In this document: piece by piece, positions 48,925 to 58,308 of the stretch
Numbering within the stretch: the first letter of the stretch is position 1
How the letters are laid out: each line of letters starts with the position of its first letter
NCBI GenBank assembly: GCA_002840535.1
Contig: PHBH01000016.1
Location: 31,939-95,938 of the forward strand
Direction of reading: 5' to 3'
DNA from: Deltaproteobacteria bacterium HGW-Deltaproteobacteria-15
Lineage (GTDB): Bacteria > Desulfobacterota > DSM-4660 > Desulfatiglandales > HGW-15
DNA: 64,000 nt
Program-made: the position numbers and the translations under genes
The notes under the pieces: generated by a model
What the model saw: only the letters and a program-made list of their open reading frames with translations
Told to the model about the DNA's origin: nothing
Databases searched by the model: none

Positions 48925-50574
48925 ATGGGCACAAGACGAGTTCAGAGAAAGGATTTCATCGTCCCTCTTTGCACCCGCGCCTGCCCTGCCGGCGTGGATG
49001 TGCCGCGGTACATCCGGCTGGCAAGGGACGGGAATTATGACGAGGCGGTTGCCGTTCTGCGCGAGAAGCTGCCTCTCCCCACTGTTTGTGCGGATGCGTG
49101 CTTTGCACCATGCGAAGAAATGTGCGCCTATCGCCAGTTCGGCGATCCGATCGCCATTCGAGCCATCAAGCGCGCGGCCGTGGACAAGGGCAAGGACGGG
49201 TGGAAGAAGAAAAAGAAGGTGGCGCCCCGAACCGGCAAGAAGGTGGCTGTGGTGGGGGCCGGGCCTGCAGGCCTGACGGCGGCGTATTATCTGGTCACCA
49301 AGGGGCACGATGTGATCGTATACGACGCCTTTCCAAAGCCGGGAGGGATGCTTCGCTACGGCATTCCGAATTACAGGCTGCCCGAGGAGAGACTCGAAAA
49401 GGACATTTCCTCCATCATGGGGTGGGGCATCCGTTTCCAGGGGAACACGCAAGTCGGCAGGGATATCTCCATGGCCAAGTTGAAAAAGGATTACGATGCC
49501 GTGTTCCTGGCGGGAGGGGCCAATGGCAGCATCAGGATCCCTCTGGAGGGCTCCAGGAAAAAAGGGGTGCTCTGGGGATGGGACTTCCTGAGAGACGTAA
49601 AGCTCGGCAAGATTTCGAAGATCAAGGGAGATGCGATCGTTGTGGGCGGCGGCAATGTGGCCATTGACGTGGCCCTCACCTCCAAGAGGCTGGGGGCAGG
49701 GAACGTCCATCTCTTCTGTCTGGAGAAGAGAGGGGAAATGCCCGCTCACGAGTGGGAGATCGCCAGGGCCGAAGAAGAGGGCGTATTCATCCACAATTCC
49801 TGGGCGCCCAGGAAGGTCCTCGGAGAACGCTCGGCGACTGGATTGGGCCTGATCCGATGCACGTCCGTGTTTGACAAGGCCGGCAATTTCAATCCCACCT
49901 ATGATCAGGCGATCAGCCATAAAGTGGATGGAACCACCATCCTTCTGGCGGTCGGCCAGGCTGCAGAGCTCGAGTACCTGGAAGGGGAGAAAGGTATCAT
50001 CCTCGAGAAGGGCAGGATCAAGGTGGACGAGGAGGGGTTGGCAACCGGGGCAAAAGGTGTTTTTGCAGGGGGGGACGTGGTCACCGGACCCCAATCCATC
50101 ATCAGCGCTATTGCGCATGGGAGAAAAGCGGCCTCGGCCATGGATCTTTACCTGGGCGGCAACGGCAAGATCGATGAGGTTCTCGCAAAACCCGAGAAGG
50201 AAGTGCTCCTTTCAGAATTCCTGGTCCAGGTCCGGCCGCGTAACAATATGGCGCTCCTCAAGACCTGGGAAAGAACCGCAGGGTTCGATCAGGTGGAGCG
50301 CGGTCTGACAGACCGGCAGATTGCGGCGGAAGCGGACCGCTGTCTTCAGTGCGATGCCAGGAAATTCGAAGTCGTTCTCAACACCGAGTACTGCAAGGAA
50401 TGCGGCTATTGCGCTGAGGTGTGCGGCGTGGGAACCTTCGGGCCCGCGGATTTTTTCAATGCCAAGGGGTACAGGCCCCAACAGGTGAAGACCTCCGACT
50501 GGTGCGTGGGATGCTCCAGGTGCTACTTTGCCTGTCCTGATTTCGCTATCGATATAAAAGAATCCGCGGCGTGA
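48925..50574 (+). CDS. GltD-like FAD oxidoreductase with N-terminal and C-terminal Fe-S domains
   Basis: 549 residues, GAGGAGGAAAAG upstream. The N-terminal cysteine domain (Cys16, 20, 55, 59, 63, 67) is as in the small subunit of glutamate synthase. FAD motif VVGAGPAGLTAAYYL (109-123), second Rossmann IVVGGGNVAIDVALTSKRLGAG, and FAGGDVVTGPQSIISAIAHGRKAA. The last ~80 residues hold two [4Fe-4S] motifs (CKECGYCAEVCGVG; CVGCSRCYFACPD). It precedes Kor alpha, beta and gamma by 19 bases. It probably links NAD(P) to the 2-oxoacid oxidoreductase and supplies its ferredoxin (delta) part. No GltB partner is present, so glutamate synthase is unlikely. Confidence 0.87.
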   Translation: MGTRRVQRKDFIVPLCTRACPAGVDVPRYIRLARDGNYDEAVAVLREKLPLPTVCADACFAPCEEMCAYRQFGDPIAIRAIKRAAVDKGKDGWKKKKKVAPRTGKKVAVVGAGPAGLTAAYYLVTKGHDVIVYDAFPKPGGMLRYGIPNYRLPEERLEKDISSIMGWGIRFQGNTQVGRDISMAKLKKDYDAVFLAGGANGSIRIPLEGSRKKGVLWGWDFLRDVKLGKISKIKGDAIVVGGGNVAIDVALTSKRLGAGNVHLFCLEKRGEMPAHEWEIARAEEEGVFIHNSWAPRKVLGERSATGLGLIRCTSVFDKAGNFNPTYDQAISHKVDGTTILLAVGQAAELEYLEGEKGIILEKGRIKVDEEGLATGAKGVFAGGDVVTGPQSIISAIAHGRKAASAMDLYLGGNGKIDEVLAKPEKEVLLSEFLVQVRPRNNMALLKTWERTAGFDQVERGLTDRQIAAEADRCLQCDARKFEVVLNTEYCKECGYCAEVCGVGTFGPADFFNAKGYRPQQVKTSDWCVGCSRCYFACPDFAIDIKESAA

Positions 50575-50593
50575 GACAGAGGAGGATGCTCAA

Positions 50594-51769
50594 ATGAGAA
50601 GGTATCTGGAGACAGGGAATTTCGCGATAACCGAAGGGGCCATACTCGCGGGGTGCAGGTTCTTCGCGGGCTATCCCATCACCCCGGCCACGGAACTGGC
50701 CGAGGCCATGAGTCGACGGTTGCCCCAGGAGGGCGGGGTCTACCTGCAGGCAGAGGACGAGTGCGCGGCCATGCACATGTGCATCGGTGCGTCCCTCGGC
50801 GGCCTCAAGGCCATGACGGCGACCTCGGGGCCCGGGTTTATCCTCTATGCAGACCCCTATGGCTGGGCACTGGGCTGTGAGACCCCGCTGGTTGTCCTCA
50901 ACTCGGGCCGCGTGGGGCCGGTCAGCGGAATCACGGGCGCCCCGGGACAGGGGGAATTTTACCTGACCCGATATCCTACCCAGGGCGGCAACTTCGAGAC
51001 CATCTGCCTTGCACCCAACTCCGCGCAGGAATGCATGGCCATGACCGTGGAGGCGTTTTATCTGTCAGAGAGATTTCGCATGCCCGTCACTGTTTTGGCA
51101 GACCAGCTGATCACCGACGGGTTCGAAGACATCACGGTCCCTGAAAATGAAGATGAAATGAAGGAATTGGGGTTCCGGGTCTGGCCGAGAAAAGTCCACA
51201 TGGGCCCCGATTTCTACCCCGCCACGGACGCGATCGATATCCCGCCGGTGATGATGGGCCTGAACACGGGGGCCCTCTGCTCCGACTGGACTCCCACGGA
51301 AGAGGGATACGATATCGAGGAGGTCGAGGCCCATCACAAGCATGCCTACAGGCTCATCTACAAGGTCCGCAACAATCGGCAACTCCTCAGTCACCATTTT
51401 GACAGGAAATTCATGGACGACAACCCGGATCTGGTGGTGGTTTCCTTCGGCACCCCCTCACGGGTCGTGAATACGGCGGTGGCCAGGGCGCGGAGCCAGG
51501 GGCTCAAGGTGGGCGCCCTGCGTCTGATCAACCTGTGGCCTTTCCCGGACGATCTCTTCAAGGCGAAGACCAAGTACCTTGTCGTGGAGCTCAATTGGGA
51601 TGGTCAACTGGTTCGGGAGGTCCAGAGGGCCGTCCCCAAGGATTCGAAGGTCCACTTTCTGGGTATTTGCGGGGATCTGCCCGTGATGCAGGACCTGATC
51701 GGGACCTTTGAGAAGATCCTCAAGAACGAACCCCTTTCACGCAGGGGTTGGGAATTGGAGGCATGGTGA
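50594..51769 (+). CDS. korA: 2-oxoacid:acceptor oxidoreductase alpha subunit
   Basis: 391 residues with GAGGAGGATG upstream. The pyrimidine-binding domain begins GNFAITEGAILAGCRFFAGYPITPATELAEAM, followed by AEDECAAMHMCIGASLGGLKAMTATSGPGF. The C-terminal domain has VVVSFGTPSRVVNTAV and GALRLINLWPFPDDLF, a form shared by 2-oxoglutarate and branched-chain/aryl 2-oxoacid ferredoxin oxidoreductases. With beta and gamma it decarboxylates a 2-oxo acid to an acyl-CoA, reducing ferredoxin. Which 2-oxo acid cannot be read from sequence. Confidence 0.9.
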   Translation: MRRYLETGNFAITEGAILAGCRFFAGYPITPATELAEAMSRRLPQEGGVYLQAEDECAAMHMCIGASLGGLKAMTATSGPGFILYADPYGWALGCETPLVVLNSGRVGPVSGITGAPGQGEFYLTRYPTQGGNFETICLAPNSAQECMAMTVEAFYLSERFRMPVTVLADQLITDGFEDITVPENEDEMKELGFRVWPRKVHMGPDFYPATDAIDIPPVMMGLNTGALCSDWTPTEEGYDIEEVEAHHKHAYRLIYKVRNNRQLLSHHFDRKFMDDNPDLVVVSFGTPSRVVNTAVARARSQGLKVGALRLINLWPFPDDLFKAKTKYLVVELNWDGQLVREVQRAVPKDSKVHFLGICGDLPVMQDLIGTFEKILKNEPLSRRGWELEAW

Positions 51770-51770
51770 C

Positions 51771-52619
51771 ATGGAGTACAAATCATCGGAGCTGACGTCC
51801 AAGTACCTGCGTTCAAGGAAGATCCCCAGCACGGCTTGTTCAGGATGCGGTCTGGGGATGAATCACAAGATCGTTGTGCAGGCCATACAGGAACTGGATC
51901 TCGACGTGGGGGACATCGTTTGGGGAACCTCCATCGGATGCGCAGGGAGGCAGACATTCGCCACATGGAAAGGGGACGGTTTTGCCGGCACCCACGGGAG
52001 GGTGTATGCAATCGCAAGGGGACTCCGAATCGCACTTCCTCCTGAGAAGTACCTCATCCTGACCGTGGGGGACGGGGATGCTTTCGGCATCGGTCTTGCA
52101 CATCTGATTCATGCGGCCAGGTGCAATGCGGACATGACCGTCATTGTCAACGACAACCTCGGCTACCAGTCCACGGGGGGACAGTATGGCTGGACCACGC
52201 CGCAAGGCGCCAAGACGGACAGCAGTCCATACGGAATGTTCGAGCACAACCTCATGAGCGAGGGCATGGATGTGATGCACATTCTCAAAGGCGCCGGCGC
52301 CACATTTCTGGCCAGGCATGTATCCATGGACGGAGAGAGGGCGGTGGAAACCGTGAAGAAGGCCATTCAGAACAGGGGCTTTTCTCTTGTTCACATGCCG
52401 TATCCCTGCCCGACCAATTTTGCATCCCGAGAGCTTGGTTCCAGGAATCAGGTCAATATCTATCGCTGGATCAAGGAACGCGCCGCCCCTCTCGGTCAGG
52501 AAAAGAATACCACCGTCTGGGCCACCGGCATCTGGCACGATGCGAGCAATTCGAGGCCTGAGTTCTCTCAGCTCGTACGGGAAACCGTGGAGAAGATCAG
52601 GAGGACAGGAACCATATGA
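51771..52619 (+). CDS. korB: 2-oxoacid:acceptor oxidoreductase beta subunit (TPP-binding)
   Basis: 282 residues from the ATG one base after the alpha stop (GGAGG upstream); longer in-frame starts read into alpha. The Fe-S/TPP half has STACSGCGLGMNHK, and the TPP signature is VGDGDAFGIGLAHLIHAARCNADMTVIVNDN, followed by GYQSTGGQYGWTTPQGA. It binds thiamine diphosphate and carries out the decarboxylation with alpha. A four-base ATGA overlap couples it to gamma. Confidence 0.92.
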   Translation: MEYKSSELTSKYLRSRKIPSTACSGCGLGMNHKIVVQAIQELDLDVGDIVWGTSIGCAGRQTFATWKGDGFAGTHGRVYAIARGLRIALPPEKYLILTVGDGDAFGIGLAHLIHAARCNADMTVIVNDNLGYQSTGGQYGWTTPQGAKTDSSPYGMFEHNLMSEGMDVMHILKGAGATFLARHVSMDGERAVETVKKAIQNRGFSLVHMPYPCPTNFASRELGSRNQVNIYRWIKERAAPLGQEKNTTVWATGIWHDASNSRPEFSQLVRETVEKIRRTGTI

Positions 52620-53149
52620 AGGACAGAATCGAGATCGTAGCAAGCGGCTTCGGCGGGCAGGGCGTCGTGAGAATGGGGCAGATCATCGGAGAAGCGGCGG
52701 TGAAGCAGGGTCTCCACGTCACCATGCTGAAGAGCCATGGGACGGAAATGAGGGGAGGCTATGTAAGAAGCCAGGTGGTCCTCTCCAAGTCTCTCATAGA
52801 CAGCCCTATGTGCGAGACCCCGGACCACTTCGTGGCATTGTCCAGCGCAGCGTACAAGCGCTTCAAAGACACCGTGCCCGACTACGGGCTGATCCTCTAT
52901 GACCCGTCTTTCGTGGAAGAAGTCGACGCTGATTTAAAGTGCTCCCACAAATCCTTTCCGGCCAAGGAGCTGTCGGTGAAAAATTTCGACAACCCCCTTT
53001 TCGCCAACTCCCTGGTCCTCGGCGTCATGGCAAAGGTGATCGAGGGGTTGGACAGGGATCTCATACTGGAAAGCATCCTCGATGTCATCCCCAAGTTCCA
53101 CGACAAGAACAAAGAGGCCTTTGAGATCGGATATGCATATTTCAAGTGA
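52616..53149 (+). CDS. 2-oxoacid:acceptor oxidoreductase gamma subunit
   Basis: 177 residues, starting within the end of beta (ATGA). POR gamma fold: EIVASGFGGQGVVRMGQIIGEAAVKQGLHVTMLKSHGTEMRGGYVRSQVVLS, with the CoA-binding region near the C-terminal half (FANSLVLGVMAKVIEGLD). Completes an alpha-beta-gamma set whose ferredoxin part is supplied by the flavoprotein at 48925. Confidence 0.92.
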   Translation: MKDRIEIVASGFGGQGVVRMGQIIGEAAVKQGLHVTMLKSHGTEMRGGYVRSQVVLSKSLIDSPMCETPDHFVALSSAAYKRFKDTVPDYGLILYDPSFVEEVDADLKCSHKSFPAKELSVKNFDNPLFANSLVLGVMAKVIEGLDRDLILESILDVIPKFHDKNKEAFEIGYAYFK

Positions 53150-53427
53150 TCATGGAGGTTAACGAACCAACAACCAAGTCCCTGATCGAATCATGAATTT
53201 TGAGCACAGAATACCGAATCGCCAACTCGATCCTTTCTTCCACCAAAGAAAGGCATTGTGGTTTTCTTCGTCTTTTATCGGCCGATCCTCTGTTCTTCCG
53301 ATTCGCGTGTGCGCCGTATCTGTTTCGGCGAAAGCGTTTGGATATCCCACGATTTGCGGCTTGCTTCGCAGCTTCTCTGCAACGCAGAGAAGTCTTTCCC
53401 AAAAACCCGCATCAGAGGAGGTAAGGT
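53150..53427. other. Intergenic region before the tripartite transporter
   Basis: About 280 bases with no gene; it contains GAATTTTGAGCACAGAATACCG-like low-complexity sequence reminiscent of the other dispersed repeats and, at its end, the CAGAGGAGG ribosome site of the next gene. I find no clear -24/-12 element. Confidence 0.4.
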
Positions 53428-54405
53428 ATGAAGAGATTGCTCAGGAATTCCGTCGTGTGTTTAACCTTTTTCGCCGCAGCCGCGGTGATGTTCGGTTCTC
53501 TCATCGCTCCTGCGACGGCACAGGACAAGTATCCTGCTCGGGCCATTGAATACGTCGTGCCTTGGGGTCCGGGCGGAGGGGCCGACCAGCTCGCCCGGAA
53601 ATCCGGCGTGCTGTTGGAGAAGATCCTCAATGTGCCCTTCCCGGTGATCAATGTCCCCGGGGCCACAGGCGGGACCGGGATCACCAAGCTGCTTGCGGGG
53701 GCCGCCGACGGCCATGCGATCGCTATCTACATCGCCGACTCTCATGCGGTTCTTGCCACAGGACAAGCCTCCTGGAAGATGAGCGACATCGTGCCGGTGG
53801 CCAGGATGATCCTGGCGCCCTCTTTCCTGTTTGTAGCAGAGAACGGCCGCTTTAAGAGCTGGGCGGATTTCGAGAAAGAGGCCAAGGCCAAACCGGGAAC
53901 CTTGAAGGTGGGAACGCTGGGATTCGGGAGCGTGGATGACATCACGCTCACCTATCTGGAAGGGAAGGGAATCAAGATTGTCCAGGTTCCCTATTCGAAA
54001 CCGAGCGAAAGGTATGTTTCCGTGCTTGGCGGGCATGTCGACGCCCTCTATGAGCAGGCAGGGGATGTGCGGCAGTACATCACCGGGAAGCAGATCAGGC
54101 CCATCATCGTATTCGGTTCCGAGAGATTCGCAGTTTTTAAAGACGTTCCCTGTTCCAAGGAGCTGGGCTATGACATCGGGCTCCCGCAGTTTCGCTCCAT
54201 TGTCGCCAAGGGAGGGACGGATCCCAAGAGGGTGAAGATCCTCTCCGACGCGTTCCAGAAGGCGGCGGCCACGCCTGAATACAAGGCATTTCTCGAGGAA
54301 CAGTTCAGCACGCCGGACAGCTTCATGAACGCTGAGGGCACAGCCAAATTCATCCAGGCTGAACTGGACACCATGAAGGCTACGTATAAGCCAAAAGCAA
54401 AATGA
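53428..54405 (+). CDS. tctC: Tripartite tricarboxylate transporter substrate-binding protein (TctC family)
   Basis: 325 residues with AGAGGAGGTAAGG before the ATG. Sec signal (VVCLTFFAAAAVMFGSLIAPATAQ). Family blocks are YPARAIEYVVPWGPGGGADQLARK, PFPVINVPGATGGTGITKLL and GKQIRPIIVFGSERFAVFKDVPCSKELGYDIGLPQFRSIVAKGG. TctC/Bug proteins bind carboxylates of many kinds in the periplasm and hand them to TctAB, which follow in order. Confidence 0.92.
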   Translation: MKRLLRNSVVCLTFFAAAAVMFGSLIAPATAQDKYPARAIEYVVPWGPGGGADQLARKSGVLLEKILNVPFPVINVPGATGGTGITKLLAGAADGHAIAIYIADSHAVLATGQASWKMSDIVPVARMILAPSFLFVAENGRFKSWADFEKEAKAKPGTLKVGTLGFGSVDDITLTYLEGKGIKIVQVPYSKPSERYVSVLGGHVDALYEQAGDVRQYITGKQIRPIIVFGSERFAVFKDVPCSKELGYDIGLPQFRSIVAKGGTDPKRVKILSDAFQKAAATPEYKAFLEEQFSTPDSFMNAEGTAKFIQAELDTMKATYKPKAK

Positions 54406-54512
54406 TTCACATGGATAGAGACGGCCGCAATCATTGATCGGTCCGTCCGTGTGCCATCAGCGGGAACCGCTGCGGGGCGGCCTCATCCCCTGGAGGGAGC
54501 TTAGGTGAACTC

Positions 54513-55052
54513 ATGAACGCTGAGAAGGGCAAAAAGGTTATTCCCTATGCCGTCATCTTTTTTGTATGTGCATACTTCTATTACCTTGCGGATCAGTTCA
54601 AATATGCCGCCAGGCCCGGCCATCTAGGTCCCGGCTTCTGGCCCAAAGCGCTGCTGGGCCTGACCATGGCGGTTTGCCTCTTTGAAGTGATCAAGACAAC
54701 CTGCTTCCGGAAGGCGAAACCCCTTGCGCCTTCCTCCGAACAGAAGACTGAAAAAGTCTCAGCCACAAAGAAGAGCTATCCAGGACTCCTGGTCATCGGT
54801 GTCGCCATGACAGTGGCTTACGTTTTTCTGGTAAGCGTCCTGGGATTTGTCCTCTGCACTTTTCTCTACTTTGCGGGATTCATGTTTGTGGGACGGTACC
54901 GCAATACCTGGGCCATTCTGGGAAACAGCCTGATAGGCACCCTCGCGCTGGTATTCATTTTCATGAAGGTGGTCTACGTATCGCTGCCCCTGGGACAGGG
55001 GCCGTTCTCAAGTTTTTCGCTCTTTATCATGGGAATGATAGGGATCAAGTAA
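54513..55052 (+). CDS. tctB: Tripartite tricarboxylate transporter small membrane subunit (TctB family)
   Basis: 179 residues with about four transmembrane helices; DUF1468/TctB features are FVCAYFYYLADQFKYAARPGHLGPGFWPKALLGLTMAVCLFEV at the N-terminus and the C-terminal helix pair ending in PLGQGPFSSFSLFIMGMIGI. GGAGGG lies about 20 bases upstream, rather distant. It pairs with TctA. Confidence 0.9.
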   Translation: MNAEKGKKVIPYAVIFFVCAYFYYLADQFKYAARPGHLGPGFWPKALLGLTMAVCLFEVIKTTCFRKAKPLAPSSEQKTEKVSATKKSYPGLLVIGVAMTVAYVFLVSVLGFVLCTFLYFAGFMFVGRYRNTWAILGNSLIGTLALVFIFMKVVYVSLPLGQGPFSSFSLFIMGMIGIK

Positions 55053-55189
55053 TAACAGAGATCAGAGGTCTGAGATCAGGACAGCAGGAAGAATTCGAAT
55101 GGCAACAAGAAAAGGAATCCAATTCATGAAATGACCTTCGGCTACTGAAAAAGATCGACCACGTCAGTGGCAAAGCAAGGAGTTTGTTT

Positions 55190-56752
55190 ATGGGGGACGT
55201 GCTCTATAACCTCGGCCTCGGCTTTGTGGGATGTTTTCAGCCCGTGAACCTGCTGCTCCTGATCGCTGGAACCATTCTGGGATTGCTGGTGGGTGTTCTG
55301 CCGGGTCTCACCCTGGTCATGGGCGTTGTGCTCGCCCTCCCGTTTACCTACCCTATGGACGTAACCCCCGCTGTCGTGCTTCTCACCGCGATGTATGTCA
55401 CCGGTACCTACGGTGGTGCCTTCACCTCCATTCTGTTCCGCATACCAGGGGAGCCGATCCATGTCCCACTCCTCTGGGACGGTTATGCCATGGCCCGCAA
55501 GGGCAATCCGGCCAAGGCCCTGGGATGGACCCTTTATGCCGCAATGGTCGGAGGTCTTCTCTCTTCTGTGATCATGGTTGCATTCTCCCAGCCCATTGCC
55601 AGGTTCGCGCTTACCTTTTCCACGCCCGAGTATTTTGCCATTGTCCTGTTCGGCCTCACGAGCGTGGTGGCGTTGGGTTCGGGTTCCATGACGAATGCCC
55701 TGATCAGTCTTTTTCTGGGGCTCCTCATCTCCACGGTCGGGGTGGATTCGACTTATGGCACGCCGCGGTTCGCCTTCGGTTACCCCATTCTCATGGACGG
55801 CATCGAGTTTCTCACGGTGATGGTCGGCGCATATGGGGTTGGGGAGGTGTTCAGCCGTCTGGGCGAGGGTTTCAGCACGGCGCCCGTGGAGAAGGTGTCG
55901 TCCATGAAGACCCAACTCCCTTCATGGAAAGAGATGAGGGGCCTCAAGACGATGTTCCTGAGAAGCTCCATCCTCGGAAATATCATCGGACTGGTTCCGG
56001 GCGCCGGGGCAACGATTGCCTCTTTCGTGACCTACGGCGTGGAAGGACAGTACGGCAAAAGGAGAAAGGAACTCGGCTCAGGCATCCCCGAGGGAATCGT
56101 CGCGCCCCAGGCAGCAGCAACGGCATCGGTCGGGGGCGCCATGGTCCCACTCCTGACCATGGGGATCCCTGGAAGCGGCGCAACTGCGGTGATCCTGGGC
56201 GCCTTTCTCCTTCATGGTATTCAACCGGGACCGCAGGTCTTCATCACCTCTTCACACATGGTTTACACCGTATTTGCATCCCTGTTCCTTGGGATCCTTC
56301 TGATGTGCGTGGTCGGGTATTTTGCCATAAAACCGCTGGTCAAGATCCTGGATTTCCCGGAAGCCGTCGTGTCCGCCTATATCATGCTCCTCTGTTTCGT
56401 GGGCGCCTTTTCCATCCGGAACAGCATGTCCGACTTGTGGCTCATGGTGGCTTTCGGCATCGTGGGGTATTTCTTCGACAAGATCAGGTTTCCCATTGCG
56501 CCCCTTGTGCTGGGTACAATTTTGGGTCCTATGGCCGAGACATCGTTCATGACGACCATGATCAGCTTTCAAAACGACTGGACGATCTTCTTCCGAAGAC
56601 CCATAAGCGGTGTCATTATGGCCTTGATTGTGATCGCACTCGTCATGCCCATGATAAAATCGTACCGAGGTGTAATCGCTAGAAGAACACCTGTTCAGCC
56701 GCCTTCAGGCGCTGCAGCCCCGGAAGCGGGATCCCGAAAAGCAGAAGCTTAA
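55190..56752 (+). CDS. tctA: Tripartite tricarboxylate transporter large membrane subunit (TctA family)
   Basis: 520 residues from the ATG at 55190 (AAGGAG seven bases upstream); a TTG at 55184 is also in frame. TctA blocks: GTILGLLVGVLPGLTLVMGVVLALPFTYPMD, YVTGTYGGAFTSILFRIPGEP, LIGLVPGAGATIASFVTYGVE-type segment (IIGLVPGAGATIASFV) and VPLLTMGIPGSGATAVILGAFLLHGIQPGPQV. It forms the sodium-coupled channel for the TctC ligand. Confidence 0.93.
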   Translation: MGDVLYNLGLGFVGCFQPVNLLLLIAGTILGLLVGVLPGLTLVMGVVLALPFTYPMDVTPAVVLLTAMYVTGTYGGAFTSILFRIPGEPIHVPLLWDGYAMARKGNPAKALGWTLYAAMVGGLLSSVIMVAFSQPIARFALTFSTPEYFAIVLFGLTSVVALGSGSMTNALISLFLGLLISTVGVDSTYGTPRFAFGYPILMDGIEFLTVMVGAYGVGEVFSRLGEGFSTAPVEKVSSMKTQLPSWKEMRGLKTMFLRSSILGNIIGLVPGAGATIASFVTYGVEGQYGKRRKELGSGIPEGIVAPQAAATASVGGAMVPLLTMGIPGSGATAVILGAFLLHGIQPGPQVFITSSHMVYTVFASLFLGILLMCVVGYFAIKPLVKILDFPEAVVSAYIMLLCFVGAFSIRNSMSDLWLMVAFGIVGYFFDKIRFPIAPLVLGTILGPMAETSFMTTMISFQNDWTIFFRRPISGVIMALIVIALVMPMIKSYRGVIARRTPVQPPSGAAAPEAGSRKAEA

Positions 56753-56793
56753 AACGCAAGCAACTTCTCATTCCATAGGGGGGAAAGCAGGAA

Positions 56794-58308
56794 ATGCGCA
56801 CCATCCGACACTTCGTTGATCTCCGGGCAAGCGAAACCCCTGAAAAGATCTACATGATCGCGCCGGAACCGGGCCTGACCGTGACATACTCCCAGTTGAG
56901 GGAAGAATCCATACGTCTTGGTAAACATCTCTTGAAACGAGGACTCCGGAAAGGGGACAAAGTTTCATTCATGATGGGGAACGGGTACCAGACCACAAAG
57001 CTCTTTCTCGGCATCATGTATGGAGGCTTTGTGGTGGCGCCCCTGAATCTCCAGGCTCAGCAATCCCAGGTGGAGTACGTCCTGGATCACTCGGACACGA
57101 AGCTTGTCTTTTTTACGGAAGACCAGAGGGAACGGTTGGAAAAGGGTGCCGGGAAGGTCGGGCGAAGGATCGAACTGATCAAGGTTGACAACGATGCCGT
57201 TGACCTTTTCCCCGGGGACAAAGATCTTTCCGGTCTCACGCTCCCGGAAGTGACGGAAGAAGACGAGGCCCTTCTTCTCTATACCTCCGGGACAACCGGG
57301 CAACCAAAAGGAGTGATCCTTTCACACAAGAACATGGTGGCAGGCGGCCAGTATACGGCCATGGCCCATGAACTGAGCCCCGAAGATCGCGCCCTCTGCT
57401 CCCTTCCCCTTTACCACATCAATGGGGAGGTCGTGACTGCAGTGTCGCCTCTGATAAGCGGGGGAAGCGTGGTCATGCCTCATAAGTTCAGCACCTCCAA
57501 CTTCTGGGAGCTCATTTCAGAACATGGCTGCACCTGGTTCAGCGTGGTGCCCACAATCATTTCGTACCTGATTAATTCAACGGATCTGAAAGAGAAGAAT
57601 GTCCGTGTGCAACAGGTGCGCTTCGGCCGTTCCGCGTCGTCCGCCCTGCCTCCCGAGTTGCACAAGGCCTTTGAGGAGAAGTTCGGGATCAGCATCGTGG
57701 AGACAATGGGATTGACCGAAACGGCCGCTCCGGTGCTGTCCAATCCGATAGACCCTGCAAAGCGCAAGTACGGTTCTCCCGGCCAGGCAGTGGGGAATAA
57801 GGCCAAGATCGTGGACACCCAGGGCAGGGAGGTGGCGAGGGGAACCCAGGGCGAGATCATGATCCAGGGCGAAAATGTCATGAAGGGGTATTACAAGGCT
57901 CCCGACATCACCGCCAAAACCCTCAGAGAGGATGGGTGGCTTCACACCGGGGACCTCGGCTACATGGATGAGGATGGCTTTGTCTTCGTGACCGGCCGGC
58001 TCAAGGAACTGATCATCAAGGGCGGGGAGAACATCGCGCCCCGTGAAATCGATGAAGCCCTTTACAGGCATCCCGCCGTGCTCGAGGCCGCGGCCGTCGG
58101 CATACCGGATAAGGACTACGGTGAAGAGATCCTTGCCTGTGTCGCCCTGAAGCCGGGATACGTGATCGAGGAGCAGGATTTGCGCACCCACTGCCTCGAT
58201 CATCTCGGGAAGTTCAAGACACCCAAGATTATCAGGTTCCTGGATGAACTGCCGAAGGGCCCCTCCGGGAAGATCCAGAGGCTGAAGCTGAGAGATCTCG
58301 TGCAGTAG
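56794..58308 (+). CDS. AMP-forming acyl-CoA synthetase (class I adenylate-forming enzyme)
   Basis: 504 residues. ATP-binding motif LLYTSGTTGQPKGVILSH (about 167-184), GLTETAAPVLSN for adenylate binding, HTGDLGYMDEDGFVFVTGRLKELIIKGGENIAPREID and a C-terminal lysine in GPSGKIQRLKL. It activates a carboxylic acid to its CoA thioester; the family (CaiC/long-chain/aryl ligases) does not tell which. It lies 41 bases after tctA, so the imported acid is the obvious candidate substrate. Confidence 0.9.
   Translation: MRTIRHFVDLRASETPEKIYMIAPEPGLTVTYSQLREESIRLGKHLLKRGLRKGDKVSFMMGNGYQTTKLFLGIMYGGFVVAPLNLQAQQSQVEYVLDHSDTKLVFFTEDQRERLEKGAGKVGRRIELIKVDNDAVDLFPGDKDLSGLTLPEVTEEDEALLLYTSGTTGQPKGVILSHKNMVAGGQYTAMAHELSPEDRALCSLPLYHINGEVVTAVSPLISGGSVVMPHKFSTSNFWELISEHGCTWFSVVPTIISYLINSTDLKEKNVRVQQVRFGRSASSALPPELHKAFEEKFGISIVETMGLTETAAPVLSNPIDPAKRKYGSPGQAVGNKAKIVDTQGREVARGTQGEIMIQGENVMKGYYKAPDITAKTLREDGWLHTGDLGYMDEDGFVFVTGRLKELIIKGGENIAPREIDEALYRHPAVLEAAAVGIPDKDYGEEILACVALKPGYVIEEQDLRTHCLDHLGKFKTPKIIRFLDELPKGPSGKIQRLKLRDLVQ

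Noticed and set aside
47115..50118. Two very long minus-strand open frames opposite the sigma-54 activator and the flavoprotein
   Set aside because: High-GC codon bias on the plus strand leaves the complementary frame open; both plus-strand proteins are clear family members.
48925..50574. Annotation as glutamate synthase small subunit
   Set aside because: There is no large GltB subunit nearby, the protein has an extra C-terminal ferredoxin domain, and it leads an oxidoreductase operon.
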